A DNA stretch of 64,000 bases from an uncultured Burkholderiales bacterium (GTDB taxonomy: Bacteria > Pseudomonadota > Gammaproteobacteria > Burkholderiales > Burkholderiaceae_C). Location of the stretch: NCBI GenBank assembly GCA_937891665.1, contig CALAGS010000202.1, positions 1 through 64,000 of the forward strand, written 5' to 3'. The translations under genes were made by a program, and so were the position numbers. This document shows positions 10,536 through 21,820 of the stretch, piece by piece. Each line of letters begins with the position of its first letter. The first letter of the stretch is position 1. Under the pieces are notes generated by a model. It did not search any database. It saw nothing but the letters and a program-made list of their open reading frames with translations, and was not told where the DNA came from.

Positions 10536-11735
10536 ATGAGATCCATGAAGTGGAAACTTGCACTACTCGCCACGGCAACAGCCGCCTTCTTGGTGGGTTG
10601 TGGCGGCGGTGGTGCAGACCAAACAAGCAAGCGCGCTGGCATCACATCTGTCAAAGTCATGGGCGACAGCCTGGCCGACAGTGGTGTGTTCAAAGGCATT
10701 CCCACCAATGGTCGAATTTTTTCGGTGCAAGACAGCGCCAGTGAGCCCAACACAGTTTGGACAGAACGCATTGCTGCACTTTTGGGCACGCCTCAACTTT
10801 GTAACTTTTTCAAATTTACGGGCGCCGCAGCATCCCCGTTCTCCTTGGTACCCGGTTGCACCAGCTATGCCGTGGGCGGAGGTCGCATCAACAACATCAA
10901 CCCTCAAACGGGTGGCGGTGCTTCACCTTTCTCCATCACTTATCAATTGCAGGTTGCGTCTTCTGCGGGCAACTACAAAAGCACCGATTTGCTTCTCATT
11001 GATGGCGGTGGCAACGATGCAGCCGATTTGGTGGGCGCTTACCTCAACGCTGCCAAAGATGGCGGCGCCAGTTATGCGGCCATGGCCGGCACACTCATTC
11101 CAGCAGCTGCCTTGGGGCCCATGTTGGCGGGCGGTCAAGCTGGTTTGGCACAAGTAGGCGGCGCTTACATGGTGGCCTTGGCAGACAAGTTTTACGGCAG
11201 CATCAAAGCCAGCGCCTTAGACAAAGGTGCAGAGCGCATTGCTGTGCTCAACATGCCCAGCATTACCAACACGCCTCGCTTCCAAATGGTGTTGGGCGGT
11301 ATTGCCGCAGCTTATGGTGGCGGTGCAACAGGTGCTGGTGCACGTGCCCAGTCTGAAGCCTTGTTCAAGTCTTGGGTCGAGGCCTTCAATGCACGATTGG
11401 CTACCTTGGTGGCCACTGAAAAACGCATTGTCTTGGTCGACTTCTACACGGCATTCAATGACCAAATTGCAAATCCTGCTCAATATGGCCTCACCAATGT
11501 CACTACACCTGCTTGCCCCATCACAGGCATGGGCTCAGACGGCTTGCCTTCTTACAACTTCCAAACTTGTACGGCAGCTGCCTTGTCAGCCATGACACCG
11601 CCAGCAGGTGCAGCAGGGGGTGCCAACTGGTGGCAGACCTATGCATTCTCAGACGGCTTCCACCCCACACCTTTGGGCTACCAATTGCTCAGTCAGTTGG
11701 TTGCGAAGTCTTTGGCCACAGCAGGTTGGCTGTAA
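10536..11735 (+). CDS. SGNH/GDSL hydrolase, probable lipoprotein
   Basis: Lipobox LVGCGGGG; GDSLADSG block, GGGNDAADLV and DGFHPTPLGY blocks. Confidence 0.85.
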   Translation: MRSMKWKLALLATATAAFLVGCGGGGADQTSKRAGITSVKVMGDSLADSGVFKGIPTNGRIFSVQDSASEPNTVWTERIAALLGTPQLCNFFKFTGAAASPFSLVPGCTSYAVGGGRINNINPQTGGGASPFSITYQLQVASSAGNYKSTDLLLIDGGGNDAADLVGAYLNAAKDGGASYAAMAGTLIPAAALGPMLAGGQAGLAQVGGAYMVALADKFYGSIKASALDKGAERIAVLNMPSITNTPRFQMVLGGIAAAYGGGATGAGARAQSEALFKSWVEAFNARLATLVATEKRIVLVDFYTAFNDQIANPAQYGLTNVTTPACPITGMGSDGLPSYNFQTCTAAALSAMTPPAGAAGGANWWQTYAFSDGFHPTPLGYQLLSQLVAKSLATAGWL

Positions 11736-11757
11736 ATCTCAGCGAAGGAGAAACAAC

Positions 11758-12441
11758 ATGAAATCTAAATTCTGCTTTGCGCTGTCAGCGATCACAGCAC
11801 TCACTGCTCTTAGCTTAGGCTCTGCTGCGCAAGCGCAATCACAGGGCAGCTGGCTGGTTCGCGGTGGCATCACGCAACTTGCACCGCAAGTCACCAGCGG
11901 CAATTTGTCAGCACCTTCACTCACGGGCGTCCAATCCGGCGTGAGCAACAGCACCCAACTTTCGGGCGGCATCACTTACATGCTGAGCAACAGTGTGGCC
12001 ATTGATTTGCCACTTGCTTTGCCTTTTAAGCACAACCTCTATGGCACAGGCAGCATTGCAGGTGTGGGAAAAATTGGAGATACCAAGGCCATCCCTGCTA
12101 CCGTCATGGTGCAATACCGCTTTGGTGAAGCGAGTGGTCTGTTTAGGCCTTACTTGGGCCTGGGCGTCACCTATGCCAAGTTCGATGGCGAGCATTCCAC
12201 TGCCGTACTTTCTGGCCTCACTGGTGGCTCACCGCTCATTCCAACCACGCTGTCCATTCAATCTAAATTGGCAGCAACCATGCAAGTGGGTGCCTCTTAC
12301 AAAATTGACGAGCGTTGGTTTGTGGATGGTTCTATCACCAAAACACCTCTGAAAACTCGCAACACCTTGTCCACCGGCCAAACGCTGGACATCACCCTCA
12401 ACCCCATTGGCATTAGCTTGGGCGTAGGTATGCGTTATTGA
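11758..12441 (+). CDS. ompW: OmpW family outer membrane protein
   Basis: Signal peptide MKSKFCFALSAITALTALSLGSAAQAQ; OmpW-like barrel ending in RY; GAAGGAG SD before ATG. Confidence 0.85.
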   Translation: MKSKFCFALSAITALTALSLGSAAQAQSQGSWLVRGGITQLAPQVTSGNLSAPSLTGVQSGVSNSTQLSGGITYMLSNSVAIDLPLALPFKHNLYGTGSIAGVGKIGDTKAIPATVMVQYRFGEASGLFRPYLGLGVTYAKFDGEHSTAVLSGLTGGSPLIPTTLSIQSKLAATMQVGASYKIDERWFVDGSITKTPLKTRNTLSTGQTLDITLNPIGISLGVGMRY

Positions 12442-12460
12442 GCTTTCAAAGCCGCTTTCC

Positions 12461-12487
12461 AAAAGCACCAGCGATGGTGCTTTTTTT
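12461..12487 (+). terminator. Rho-independent terminator downstream of ompW
   Basis: AAAAGCACCA-GCGA-TGGTGCTTTTTTT hairpin. Confidence 0.8.
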
Positions 12488-12495
12488 CCTTGCAC

Positions 12496-13488
12496 TTAGG
12501 CAGCTGCGCGATTTAACCTGTCGCGCACGCCTTCCCAGTCGAGTGTTTGGGGCGGCGTTTCAATCCAAATGGTACGAACACCTCTGGCATCAAAATCACG
12601 GAGCACACTGAACAAATCGTGCGCCGCTTGCGTTGCATCTGCAGGCATACAACGCCAATACAAGCCAGCACCCATCAGTTCATGTGATGGTTTTTGAACA
12701 GACCAAAGCGCCAAGTTTTGTGTATGAGGCCCCAAAGCTGCCAACGCTTTTTGCCAATCGGAAGTGCTCATCAATCTCACTTTGGCGGTGGGCGCATAGT
12801 GCGACTCCAAAGTGCCTGAGGCACGTGGCGCCTCTGAGTTCAGTGTTTCTGGATCCACCAATTTCAAGCCGCATGCTTGTTCAATTTGAGTGCGACTGAT
12901 TTGCCCGGGACGCAGAAGCACAGGCACACCGCGGGTGCAATCGACGATGCTGGACTCAATGCCAACCTCGCATTCGCCCCCGTCCAAAATGAGCAATGAA
13001 TCACCGAACTCTGATTGCACATGCGCAGCACTGGTGGGGCTAACACGGCCAAACAAATTGGCACTGGGCGCAGCCAAACCCCAGACACCTTGAGCAGCGC
13101 AAGCCTTCAGCACTTCATGGGCGACAGGAAGTGAAGGACAACGCAAGCCCACAGAATTTTGCCCGCCCGCTGCAGCTGCAGCCATCTCTGTCTGCCGAGG
13201 CAAGATGAGTGTGAGCGGGCCTGGCCAAAATTGCGACATCAATTTTTGCGCAAAGTCGGGGATGTCACTGGCAAATTTTTTAACGAAATCTGCATGGGCC
13301 ACGTGAACAATCAAAGGATGATTAGGGGGCCTGCCTTTGGCTTGGAAAATTTTGGCGACCGCATTTTCGTTGCAGGCATCTGCTGCTAAACCATAAACTG
13401 TCTCAGTTGGCAAACCCAAGAGTTCGCCAGCGCATAAAGCATCGACTGCTTGTTGCACATGCAAGGGGTTACTTCCAGAAATGATCAT
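12496..13488 (-). CDS. tsaC: L-threonylcarbamoyladenylate synthase (Sua5/TsaC family)
   Basis: LGLPTETVYGLAADA, KGRPPNHPLIVHV motifs; C-terminal Sua5 domain. Confidence 0.93.
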   Translation of the reverse strand: MIISGSNPLHVQQAVDALCAGELLGLPTETVYGLAADACNENAVAKIFQAKGRPPNHPLIVHVAHADFVKKFASDIPDFAQKLMSQFWPGPLTLILPRQTEMAAAAAGGQNSVGLRCPSLPVAHEVLKACAAQGVWGLAAPSANLFGRVSPTSAAHVQSEFGDSLLILDGGECEVGIESSIVDCTRGVPVLLRPGQISRTQIEQACGLKLVDPETLNSEAPRASGTLESHYAPTAKVRLMSTSDWQKALAALGPHTQNLALWSVQKPSHELMGAGLYWRCMPADATQAAHDLFSVLRDFDARGVRTIWIETPPQTLDWEGVRDRLNRAAA

Positions 13489-13554
13489 GGGCTGATGCGT
13501 CGAGTAGCGATTCGGTAGAAGGAGGGTTATGTTGCAATGCTGATGGCGTGAAAC

Positions 13555-14772
13555 TTAAAAAGCTTCAATCCCCAAGATGGCTGCAGCTTTTAAGGCCACA
13601 CTGCGAACGTCTGCCCCAGAAACACCCGTGACATTGAGGTGCCCCATCTTGCGGGCTTTGCGCGCTTCAGTTTTGCCATACAAATGCAAGTGAGTGCCAG
13701 GCAATGCCAGGACTGCAGCCCAATCAGGCAAGCGCATTGTGCCCTTGCTATCAAACCAGACATCGCCTAATAAATTAATCATGATGGCAGCGCTGTGTTG
13801 ACGAGGTTGCGTCAAGGGCAAACTAGCCAAGGTGCGAACTTGCAAATCGAATTGCGATTGGTCGCACGCATCAAGCGTGTAGTGACCACTGTTGTGGGGA
13901 CGCGGCGCCATTTCATTGACCACCATGCTGCCGTCTTGCAACACAAAAAACTCAACGCACAACACGCCCACATAATTGACGCCTTCTGCAATGGAACGTG
14001 CTGCAGCCACAGCTTGCTGTTGCAGTGCTTGGGACAAATGGCCCTCATACACTTCAGTCACTGCCAAAATACCTTCGCGGTGCAAATTGCGCTGTACCGG
14101 AAAATTCACCATTTGCCCATCACGACCACGGGCCACGATGACCGAGCACTCCAACTCCAATGACAACATTTTTTCCAAGACACAAGGGACTTGTTTCAAT
14201 GCTTGCCATGCATCGCGCAAAGCCGCTGTATCTTTCACACGCACTTGACCTTTGCCGTCATAGCCCATGCGTGCAGTTTTCAAAATGCCAGGCAGTAAAG
14301 CTTTCGACAAGGCGTCTTCTAACTGCACAGCAGATTCAATTACTGCATAAGGCGCACAAGGAACTCCGCATTTCACGAAGTGCGCTTTTTCTGCAGCACG
14401 GTCTTGTGCAATGGCAACAGCTTCGGCGCCTGGTGACACAGGCCTCAATTTGGCCAATTCGCGCAGTGCCGGTGCTGGCACATTTTCAAATTCGGTGGTG
14501 ATAGCGGCACTGCAAGCCGCCAATTCTTTCAAGCCACTTGGATCGGTGTAGTCTGTTTGAATGTGGCGATGGCTGACACGGCCTGCCGGGCTTTGTGCAT
14601 CGGGGTCAAGCACCGCAGTGAAGTAACCCATGGTTTGCGCAGCGTGCACAAACATGCGGCCCAATTGGCCGCCGCCCATCACACCCAATGTGAGCGGTTC
14701 GGCAGAAGAGGACGGGCCATTGCTTGAGCTACCCCCTGGCAACAAAGCTACCGACTGTGTCTTGCCACTCAT
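13555..14772 (-). CDS. purK: 5-(carboxyamino)imidazole ribonucleotide synthase
   Basis: [39 protein letters not shown] motifs. Confidence 0.96.
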   Translation of the reverse strand: MSGKTQSVALLPGGSSSNGPSSSAEPLTLGVMGGGQLGRMFVHAAQTMGYFTAVLDPDAQSPAGRVSHRHIQTDYTDPSGLKELAACSAAITTEFENVPAPALRELAKLRPVSPGAEAVAIAQDRAAEKAHFVKCGVPCAPYAVIESAVQLEDALSKALLPGILKTARMGYDGKGQVRVKDTAALRDAWQALKQVPCVLEKMLSLELECSVIVARGRDGQMVNFPVQRNLHREGILAVTEVYEGHLSQALQQQAVAAARSIAEGVNYVGVLCVEFFVLQDGSMVVNEMAPRPHNSGHYTLDACDQSQFDLQVRTLASLPLTQPRQHSAAIMINLLGDVWFDSKGTMRLPDWAAVLALPGTHLHLYGKTEARKARKMGHLNVTGVSGADVRSVALKAAAILGIEAF

Positions 14773-15287
14773 GCACCACCTACAGGGGGCAGTGTCATGG
14801 CTTGCGCCGCAGCAGTTTGATCTTTTCTGAATTGTTCCAATTTGGCTTGCAATGGCGCATCGTTTTGCGCCAGCATGGCCACTGCAAACAAAGCGGCATT
14901 GGCAGCACCTGCTGCGCCAATGGCAAAGGTGGCCACTGGAATGCCTTTGGGCATTTGCACAATGCTGTGCAAAGAATCAACCCCTTGCAAATGTTTACTG
15001 GCTACAGGCACGCCCAGCACAGGCACCACTGTTTTAGCCGCTAACATACCGGGCAGGTGAGCTGCGCCCCCTGCGCCAGCGATGATGGCCAACAGACCGC
15101 GCTCAAGCGCTGTTTCGGCATATCTGAACATTTCGTCGGGCATTCTGTGGGCAGATACCACTTTGGCCTCATGGTCGATGCCAAATTGTTGGAGAATCTG
15201 CACTGCGTGCTGCATCGTGTCCCAGTCTGAACTGGATCCCATGACCACGCCAATGCGTGTTTTGGCTTTGGATGCTGTGTTTGGCAT
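14769..15287 (-). CDS. purE: 5-(carboxyamino)imidazole ribonucleotide mutase
   Basis: [34 protein letters not shown] motifs; overlaps purK by 4 nt. Confidence 0.97.
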   Translation of the reverse strand: MPNTASKAKTRIGVVMGSSSDWDTMQHAVQILQQFGIDHEAKVVSAHRMPDEMFRYAETALERGLLAIIAGAGGAAHLPGMLAAKTVVPVLGVPVASKHLQGVDSLHSIVQMPKGIPVATFAIGAAGAANAALFAVAMLAQNDAPLQAKLEQFRKDQTAAAQAMTLPPVGGA

Positions 15288-15398
15288 GTTTGGCTTTGCT
15301 CAAGCGTCAAGACGCAGTAGGTAAGATGGAGAAATTGTTTCGGCTGAATTTAAGCCGAATCCTTGAATTTTAAGGTTTAGGCCATAGGTCTGGTAAAT

Positions 15399-16355
15399 AT
15401 GATTGATGTCACCGTAGAAACATTTGAAGCCGAAGTCATTGCGGCCTCCATGACCACCCCCGTTTTGGTCGATTTTTGGGCCCCTTGGTGCGGTCCTTGC
15501 AAAACTTTGGGCCCCCTCTTGGAGAAGGTGGAGATTGCCTACGGTGGTCGCTTCAAGTTGGTCAAAATTGACTCCGACCAAGAGCAGCAACTTGCCGCTG
15601 CCTTTGGCATCAAGAGCATTCCCACCTGCGTGTTGCTTAAAAACGGCCAACCCGTAGACGGCTTCATGGGCGCCGTACCCGAAGGTAAATTGCGCGAATT
15701 CCTCGACAAACATGTGCCTGGTGAAAACGAAGTTTTGGCCGAAGCGGAGGTTGAAGAAGCTGAAGCCTTGTTGGAATCAGGCGATCTAGAGACTGCCCAA
15801 GCCAAACTGATGCAAGCGCTTGAAGCCAACCCCGACAATGACAATGCGCGCTTTGACTTGGTCAAACTGCTCATCAGCATGGGTCAACTCAAAACAGCTT
15901 CCACTGTGCTGGCCCCCTGCCTGTCTCAAATTCCGCTCAAGTTGCGCTTTGAAGCCTTGAAACAGTGGCTCGATGCTTGGGCATTTGTGACCACTGATCC
16001 CATGGGCCAATGGCCTTTGGAAAAGTTTGACGAACTCATTGCAGCCAACAAACGCGACTTCGATGCTCGCTATGCCAAAGCCCGCGTGCTGTTGGCCAGC
16101 GACGATTGGACAGGCGCCATGGACGAGCTTTTAGAAATTATCATGCGCGACAAAAAGTGGAATGACGAAGCTGCGCGCAAAACCATGGTGGGATTGTTGG
16201 AGTTGCTCACACCTGTAGCACCCAAAGGCGGCGCCGATCACTCAGGCAAAACAGCAGGTGGTATTGAACTCATGGGTAAAAGTGCCATTCAAGAAGACCC
16301 GCAAGCGGCCATGGTGTCAAGTTATCGGCGCAAGCTCAGCATGATGCTGAACTAA
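15399..16355 (+). CDS. Thioredoxin-domain/TPR protein (YbbN/CnoX-like)
   Basis: FWAPWCGPCKTLGP thioredoxin motif followed by TPR-like C-terminal region. Confidence 0.88.
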   Translation: MIDVTVETFEAEVIAASMTTPVLVDFWAPWCGPCKTLGPLLEKVEIAYGGRFKLVKIDSDQEQQLAAAFGIKSIPTCVLLKNGQPVDGFMGAVPEGKLREFLDKHVPGENEVLAEAEVEEAEALLESGDLETAQAKLMQALEANPDNDNARFDLVKLLISMGQLKTASTVLAPCLSQIPLKLRFEALKQWLDAWAFVTTDPMGQWPLEKFDELIAANKRDFDARYAKARVLLASDDWTGAMDELLEIIMRDKKWNDEAARKTMVGLLELLTPVAPKGGADHSGKTAGGIELMGKSAIQEDPQAAMVSSYRRKLSMMLN

Positions 16356-16382
16356 GTCAGCATGCAGATGATCTGAACAGCC

Positions 16383-17297
16383 TTAGCGCGTTAAGCGCTG
16401 CAGTGCTTCTTCGTATTTTGCCGAGGTCTTTTCAATCACCTCACGAGGTAAACGAGGAGCGGGCGGTGTTTTGTCCCAAGGCTTGCCATTGACCAAATTG
16501 CTTTCTAGCCAGTCGCGCAAAAACTGCTTGTCGTAGCTGGGTGGGTTCACCCCTTCAACATAACTCTCAGCAGGCCAGTAGCGCGATGAATCGGGCGTGA
16601 GCACCTCGTCCATCAACACCAAAGTGCCATCGGCATCGAGCCCAAATTCAAATTTGGTATCGGCAATGATGATGCCTTTTTCGGCAGCAATGGCACTGGC
16701 TGCTTTGTATATGGCAATGCTGATGTCTCTGATGCGCGTGGCCAAATCGATGCCAATCATTTCCACCGTTTTTTCAAACGTGATGTTTTCATCGTGCTCG
16801 CCCACTGCGGCTTTGGCAGCGGGTGTGTAAATGGGTTCAGGCAATTTACTGGCGTTCTTCAAACCTGCAGGCAACTTCACACCACACACGGCTTGGCCTT
16901 CTTGGTATTCCTTCCAACCGCTGCCTGCCAAGTAGCCCCGCACCACGGCTTCAACTGGAATGGGCTTTAAGCGCTTGACCAACATGGAGCGGCCTTGAAC
17001 TTGCGACACTTCGGCGGCACTGACCACACTCTCGGGTGCATCGCCAGTGAGATGAACAGGGCAGAGGTTCAAACCTTTGGGGCCGAGCTTGTCAAACCAG
17101 TACAAAGCCATTTGCGTAAGCAAAACGCCCTTGCCTGGTATGGGCTCGCCCATGATGACGTCAAAGGCACTGATGCGATCGGAGGCGACCATCAAGATGC
17201 GATCGTTGCCTACTGCATAGTTGTCTCGAACCTTGCCTCGCGCGAGCAAGCTCAGAGAAGTGAGCGCGGAAGTGTGCAATGCAGAAACTGTCTTCAT
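16383..17297 (-). CDS. purC: Phosphoribosylaminoimidazole-succinocarboxamide synthase
   Basis: [35 protein letters not shown] motifs. Confidence 0.96.
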   Translation of the reverse strand: MKTVSALHTSALTSLSLLARGKVRDNYAVGNDRILMVASDRISAFDVIMGEPIPGKGVLLTQMALYWFDKLGPKGLNLCPVHLTGDAPESVVSAAEVSQVQGRSMLVKRLKPIPVEAVVRGYLAGSGWKEYQEGQAVCGVKLPAGLKNASKLPEPIYTPAAKAAVGEHDENITFEKTVEMIGIDLATRIRDISIAIYKAASAIAAEKGIIIADTKFEFGLDADGTLVLMDEVLTPDSSRYWPAESYVEGVNPPSYDKQFLRDWLESNLVNGKPWDKTPPAPRLPREVIEKTSAKYEEALQRLTR

Positions 17298-17321
17298 AGT
17301 GCCTGCATTATCAATTCAAAT

Positions 17322-18386
17322 TCAGTGAACAACTTGCGCCAACTCACCTTTTGCGTACTGCGTTGCCACCACTTGCAAGCTATGGCCTTTGATTTTGGAC
17401 GCTTGTCCTTCGCAGCCAAACTCGATGTAGCGTTGCTTGCAAATTTGTTTGGCGGCTTCACGCGCAGGCTTGAGCCATTCGCGAGGATCAAACTTCTCGG
17501 GGTTTTGCACCATGAATTTACGCACCGCTGCGGTCATGGCCAAGCGGATGTCGGTATCGATGTTGACCTTGCGTACGCCGAACTTGATGGCCTTTTGAAT
17601 TTCTTCTACAGGCACGCCGTAGGTTTCTTTCATGTTACCGCCATATTCACGAATGATGGCCAACAAATCTTGTGGCACGCTGGAAGAGCCGTGCATGACC
17701 AAATGTGTATTGGGAATGCGCTTGTGAATGGCTTGGATGCGGTCAATGGCCAAAATGTCGCCTGTGGGTTTGCGCGTGAATTTGTAAGCGCCGTGGCTGG
17801 TACCAATGGCAATGGCCAAAGCATCAAGCTGGGTACGTTTCACAAAATCGGCAGCTTGCTCAGGGTCGGTTAAAAGCTGTTCGCGGGTCATGACGGCGTC
17901 TGTGCCGTGGCCGTCTTCTTTGTCGCCTTGCATGGTTTCCAAAGAGCCCAAGCATCCCAATTCGCCTTCAACAGTGATGCCCAATTTGTGCGCCATGCTG
18001 ACCACTTTTTGCGTCACTTCCAAGTTGTATTCGTAGCTGGCAATGGTTTTGCCGTCGGCTTCTAAACTGCCGTCCATCATGACGGAGCTAAAACCCAAAT
18101 TGATGGCGCCTTGGCACACATCGGGGCTTTGACCGTGATCTTGGTGCATCACCACGGGTATCTCGGGATAGGACTCAACCGCGGCTTGAATGAGCAACTT
18201 TAAAAAGCCTTCGCCTGCATATTTGCGGGCACCCGCAGAGGCTTGCATGATCACTGGGGCACCGGTTTCTTTGGCAGCCTCCATGATGGCTTGAACTTGT
18301 TCCAAGTTGTTGACGTTGAAAGCTGGAATGCCGTAGCCATTGGCTGCCGCATGGTCCAGAAGCTCGCGCATTGAAACGAGTGCCAT
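17322..18386 (-). CDS. fba: Class II fructose-bisphosphate aldolase
   Basis: [33 protein letters not shown] motifs. Confidence 0.96.
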   Translation of the reverse strand: MALVSMRELLDHAAANGYGIPAFNVNNLEQVQAIMEAAKETGAPVIMQASAGARKYAGEGFLKLLIQAAVESYPEIPVVMHQDHGQSPDVCQGAINLGFSSVMMDGSLEADGKTIASYEYNLEVTQKVVSMAHKLGITVEGELGCLGSLETMQGDKEDGHGTDAVMTREQLLTDPEQAADFVKRTQLDALAIAIGTSHGAYKFTRKPTGDILAIDRIQAIHKRIPNTHLVMHGSSSVPQDLLAIIREYGGNMKETYGVPVEEIQKAIKFGVRKVNIDTDIRLAMTAAVRKFMVQNPEKFDPREWLKPAREAAKQICKQRYIEFGCEGQASKIKGHSLQVVATQYAKGELAQVVH

Positions 18387-18546
18387 GTTGAAAGTTTCCT
18401 GAGAGTTAAAGATTGAATTTCAAGCGACTTGGCAACATCCATTGGGCAAATGAAAACAAATGCTTATTGAGATGTAACTGGCTTGTAACTGCACCTGATT
18501 TTAACAAGCGCAGTTTGATTTTGGTCAGCTTTGCGCCAGTCAGACT

Positions 18547-19269
18547 ATGATTTCACCCATGTTGAATCAGCTTAGGTCATTTTCTTCAAGTGAACGCCCA
18601 TTTATTTGGCGACCCTACGCCATCGTCAGCCTGGTTTTGTTGCTCAGCTTCTTGGCTTGGGACAGCACAAGTTGGGACATGCGCCTTGCAACCATTTGGG
18701 GTGAATCCAACGGTTTTGCACTGCGTGACAACTGGTGGATGGCCCAAATCATGCACGCGGGCGCTCGCAATGCGGGTTGGATTTTTTTCTTGGCTGTGCT
18801 GATAGGTATCTGGCGGCCCTGGGGGCCACTCAGAGCCTTGCCCACTGCCGATCGCGTCAGTTTGTTTTTATCGGTCTTGAGCACTTTGGTGGCAGTGACT
18901 TTGATCAAAGGCATCAGTCAAACCAGCTGTCCATGGGACCTCCAGGCGTTTGGAGGTGTGGCGCCCTACGTGTCTCATTGGAACCTGTGGGTTCGCGATG
19001 GCGGCGGCGGTCATTGCTTTCCGGCAGGGCACGCCTCTACCGGCTTCGCGTTCATGGCGGGCTATTTTGTCCTTCGACACAATCATGCGCCGGGCGCGAT
19101 GAAATGGCTGATCTTGGCAAGCACCGTCGGATTTTTTTTGGGGCTCTCACAGCAAATGCGCGGTGCACACTTCATGAGCCATACCCTTTGGACCGCTTGG
19201 TTGTGCTGGACGGTGGGCTGGATGAGCCATTCTTTTTTCTTTGCTGTGATGCGAAAGAATAAAAGTTAG
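18547..19269 (+). CDS. PAP2 family membrane phosphatase
   Basis: KGISQTSCPWD, HCFPAGHASTGFA, SQQMRGAHFMSHTLW (PAP2 motifs). Confidence 0.85.
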   Translation: MISPMLNQLRSFSSSERPFIWRPYAIVSLVLLLSFLAWDSTSWDMRLATIWGESNGFALRDNWWMAQIMHAGARNAGWIFFLAVLIGIWRPWGPLRALPTADRVSLFLSVLSTLVAVTLIKGISQTSCPWDLQAFGGVAPYVSHWNLWVRDGGGGHCFPAGHASTGFAFMAGYFVLRHNHAPGAMKWLILASTVGFFLGLSQQMRGAHFMSHTLWTAWLCWTVGWMSHSFFFAVMRKNKS

Positions 19270-19272
19270 TAC

Positions 19273-20706
19273 TTACTCAGCTCTGGATATTTTGAGCATA
19301 TTGGTGCCACCTGGCGCGCCCATTGGCTCACCACAGGTGATGGCGTAGATGTCGCCCGAAGACACAATGCCGCGAATTTTCAAATGCTTTTCTGCTTGCG
19401 CCAAAGCTGTATCGCGGTCTGCACTGGTGTCCATTAGCAAGGGACGCACATTGCGATAGAGCGCCATTTTGCGCTGCGAGCTGAGCTTGGTGGTCAATGC
19501 ATAAATTGGGATTTTGACGCGGTGGCGGCTCATCCACAAAGCCGTTGAGCCAGACTCGGTGAGGGCCACAATGCCTTTGGCATTGAGGTGGTGCGCCGTG
19601 AACAAAGCGCCCATGGCAATCGATTGGTCAATTCGGTTGAAGGTTTGGCCGCTGAAATCGGCATCCAACTCGAACTCTTCGGCTGCTTCGGCGGCCAAAC
19701 AAATTTTGGCCATTTCGACAACTGTTTCAAGGGGGTACTTGCCGGCAGCAGTTTCTGCGCTCAACATGACGGCATCGGTGCCATCCAACACCGCGTTGGC
19801 CACATCACTCACTTCAGCGCGCGTTGGCACAGGATTGGTGATCATGCTTTCCATCATTTGGGTGGCCGTGATGACCACTTTATCGTGGGCTCGGGCCAGT
19901 TTGATCATGCGCTTTTGCAATGCGGGAACCACGGCATTGCCCACTTCGACGGCCAAGTCGCCGCGGGCCACCATGATGCCGTCGCTGGCCAATAAAATTT
20001 CTTCCAAGCGGGGAATGGCTTCTGCGCGTTCAATTTTGGCAATCAAGCCAGGCTTGTGGTTGTACTCGGCAGCAGCCACGTTGGCCAACTGACGGGCCAT
20101 TTCCATGTCGGTGGCATTTTTGGGAAAACTCACAGCCAGATAATCTGCCTGAAAGCTCATGGCGGTTTTGATGTCTTCCATGTCCTTGGCTGTGAGGGCT
20201 GGTGCCGTGAGGCCGCCGCCTTGTTTGTTGATGCCTTTGTTGTTGGACAACTCACCACCCAACTTCACGGTGGTATTGACCTTTTCACCTTGCACCGAGT
20301 CAACGGTAAGCACGATCAAGCCATCGTTCAGCAACAGCACATCGCCAGCTTTCACATCGCGGGGAAGCTCTTTGTAGTCAAGCCCTACGCCAGTGAGATC
20401 ACCCAGATCTGTGCGGGAGGCATCAAGCACAAACTTGGCACCCGGCTCTAACATGACCTTGCCTTCGGCAAACTTGCCGACGCGGATTTTGGGGCCTTGC
20501 AAATCGGCCATGATGGCCACTTCGCGACCCGCACGCGTGGCCGCTTCGCGCACCAAGCGCGCTCTGTCAATGTGATCTTGTGCCTTACCGTGGCTGAAGT
20601 TGAGACGAACCACATTCACACCTGCGCGAATCATGGCCTCTAACATGGCAGGATCGCTTGAGGCAGGACCTAGGGTGGCAACAATTTTGGTAGCGCGGGT
20701 TGGCAT
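19273..20706 (-). CDS. pyk: Pyruvate kinase
   Basis: TKIVATLGPASSD, MVARGDLAVEVG, TQMMESMITNPVPTRAEVSDVANAV motifs. Confidence 0.97.
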   Translation of the reverse strand: MPTRATKIVATLGPASSDPAMLEAMIRAGVNVVRLNFSHGKAQDHIDRARLVREAATRAGREVAIMADLQGPKIRVGKFAEGKVMLEPGAKFVLDASRTDLGDLTGVGLDYKELPRDVKAGDVLLLNDGLIVLTVDSVQGEKVNTTVKLGGELSNNKGINKQGGGLTAPALTAKDMEDIKTAMSFQADYLAVSFPKNATDMEMARQLANVAAAEYNHKPGLIAKIERAEAIPRLEEILLASDGIMVARGDLAVEVGNAVVPALQKRMIKLARAHDKVVITATQMMESMITNPVPTRAEVSDVANAVLDGTDAVMLSAETAAGKYPLETVVEMAKICLAAEAAEEFELDADFSGQTFNRIDQSIAMGALFTAHHLNAKGIVALTESGSTALWMSRHRVKIPIYALTTKLSSQRKMALYRNVRPLLMDTSADRDTALAQAEKHLKIRGIVSSGDIYAITCGEPMGAPGGTNMLKISRAE

Positions 20707-20775
20707 GTGAAAGCTCTCCGGTGTAATTTAATTTCAATTTTCCCACGAAACGGGTTACATCCCGAGAACAAATGA

Positions 20776-21804
20776 TCAGTTGCCGCCTTTAATGCCTGCT
20801 TTTTCGACCACACGGGCCCAACGCGTCAGTTCATTTTTTGCCAAGTCACCCAATCGATCTGGTTTTCCGCCCACCACCACCATGCCCTGCTTGTTCATGG
20901 TCTCTTTCACATCGGGCAATTGCAGCAAACTGTTGAAGTCTGCATTGAGTTTGGTCACCACCTCGGCTGGCGTCCCCGCAGGGACAAAAACGCCATACCA
21001 AGTTTCAACCACACCGTTTTGAACACCGAGCTCTTTCAGTGTGGGCACATTGGGAAATGCAGGCGAGCGTTCAGCACTCATCAAAGCCAGCATGCGCAAA
21101 GCGCCACTTTGCAAATGCGGTGCTGCTGTTTGCAAAGCCACAATGCTGGCTTCAACATGGCCGCCCATCAAATCGGTCAAAGCACCCGAGGTGCCTTTGT
21201 AGGGCACATGCAAAAGTTTGATACCTGTTTCTTGCGCCAACAACTCCATGGACAAGTGTTGGGGGGAGCCTGTACCGGGCGATGAATAGTTCAAAACACC
21301 AGGCTGTCTTTTGGCAGATTCTTGAAAATCTTTGAACGTGTTCAATGGCGATTTGCCTGATGTGGCAACACCCAAAGCACTGGTGCTCAACAGCACAACA
21401 GGCGTAAAGGCTTGTTGCGGATTGAAGGGCAGTTTAGGCATCAAAGCGGGGAAGGTGCCGTGTGCAGTGGCCGTGATCAAGACTGTCAGGCCATTGGGGG
21501 CAGACTTGGCAGCGATGCCTGTGCCAATAGAGCCACTGGCGCCCGCTTTGTTATCGGTCACAACAGAAACTTTCCATTTATCGGCCAACTTAGGGCCTAA
21601 AAGTCGCGCCAACAAATCAGCCCCAGTACCCGTTGTGAAAGGCACCAACAGCGTGACCGGGCCAGCAGGGTAGGCGCTGCTAGCAGCAGGACTGTTTTGA
21701 GCATTCGCAGCGCCCAAGAAAAAAGTGCTCCAGCATGCCCATGCCGCTAAGCAAAAGACCCCTCGGCGTTTGAAAGAGTTAGGCTGATTGGTTAATTGAG
21801 ACAT
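20776..21804 (-). CDS. Bug-family (TctC-like) tripartite tricarboxylate transporter substrate-binding protein
   Basis: Signal peptide; YPAGPVTLLVPFTTGTGADLLARLLGPKL; Bug fold motifs. Confidence 0.88.
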   Translation of the reverse strand: MSQLTNQPNSFKRRGVFCLAAWACWSTFFLGAANAQNSPAASSAYPAGPVTLLVPFTTGTGADLLARLLGPKLADKWKVSVVTDNKAGASGSIGTGIAAKSAPNGLTVLITATAHGTFPALMPKLPFNPQQAFTPVVLLSTSALGVATSGKSPLNTFKDFQESAKRQPGVLNYSSPGTGSPQHLSMELLAQETGIKLLHVPYKGTSGALTDLMGGHVEASIVALQTAAPHLQSGALRMLALMSAERSPAFPNVPTLKELGVQNGVVETWYGVFVPAGTPAEVVTKLNADFNSLLQLPDVKETMNKQGMVVVGGKPDRLGDLAKNELTRWARVVEKAGIKGGN

Positions 21805-21820
21805 ACAAAATTTCTTTCAC

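Noticed and set aside
16995-17873. 292-aa plus-strand ORF across purC and fba
   Set aside because: Antisense to two strongly conserved enzymes and spans their intergenic gap; no recognisable motif.
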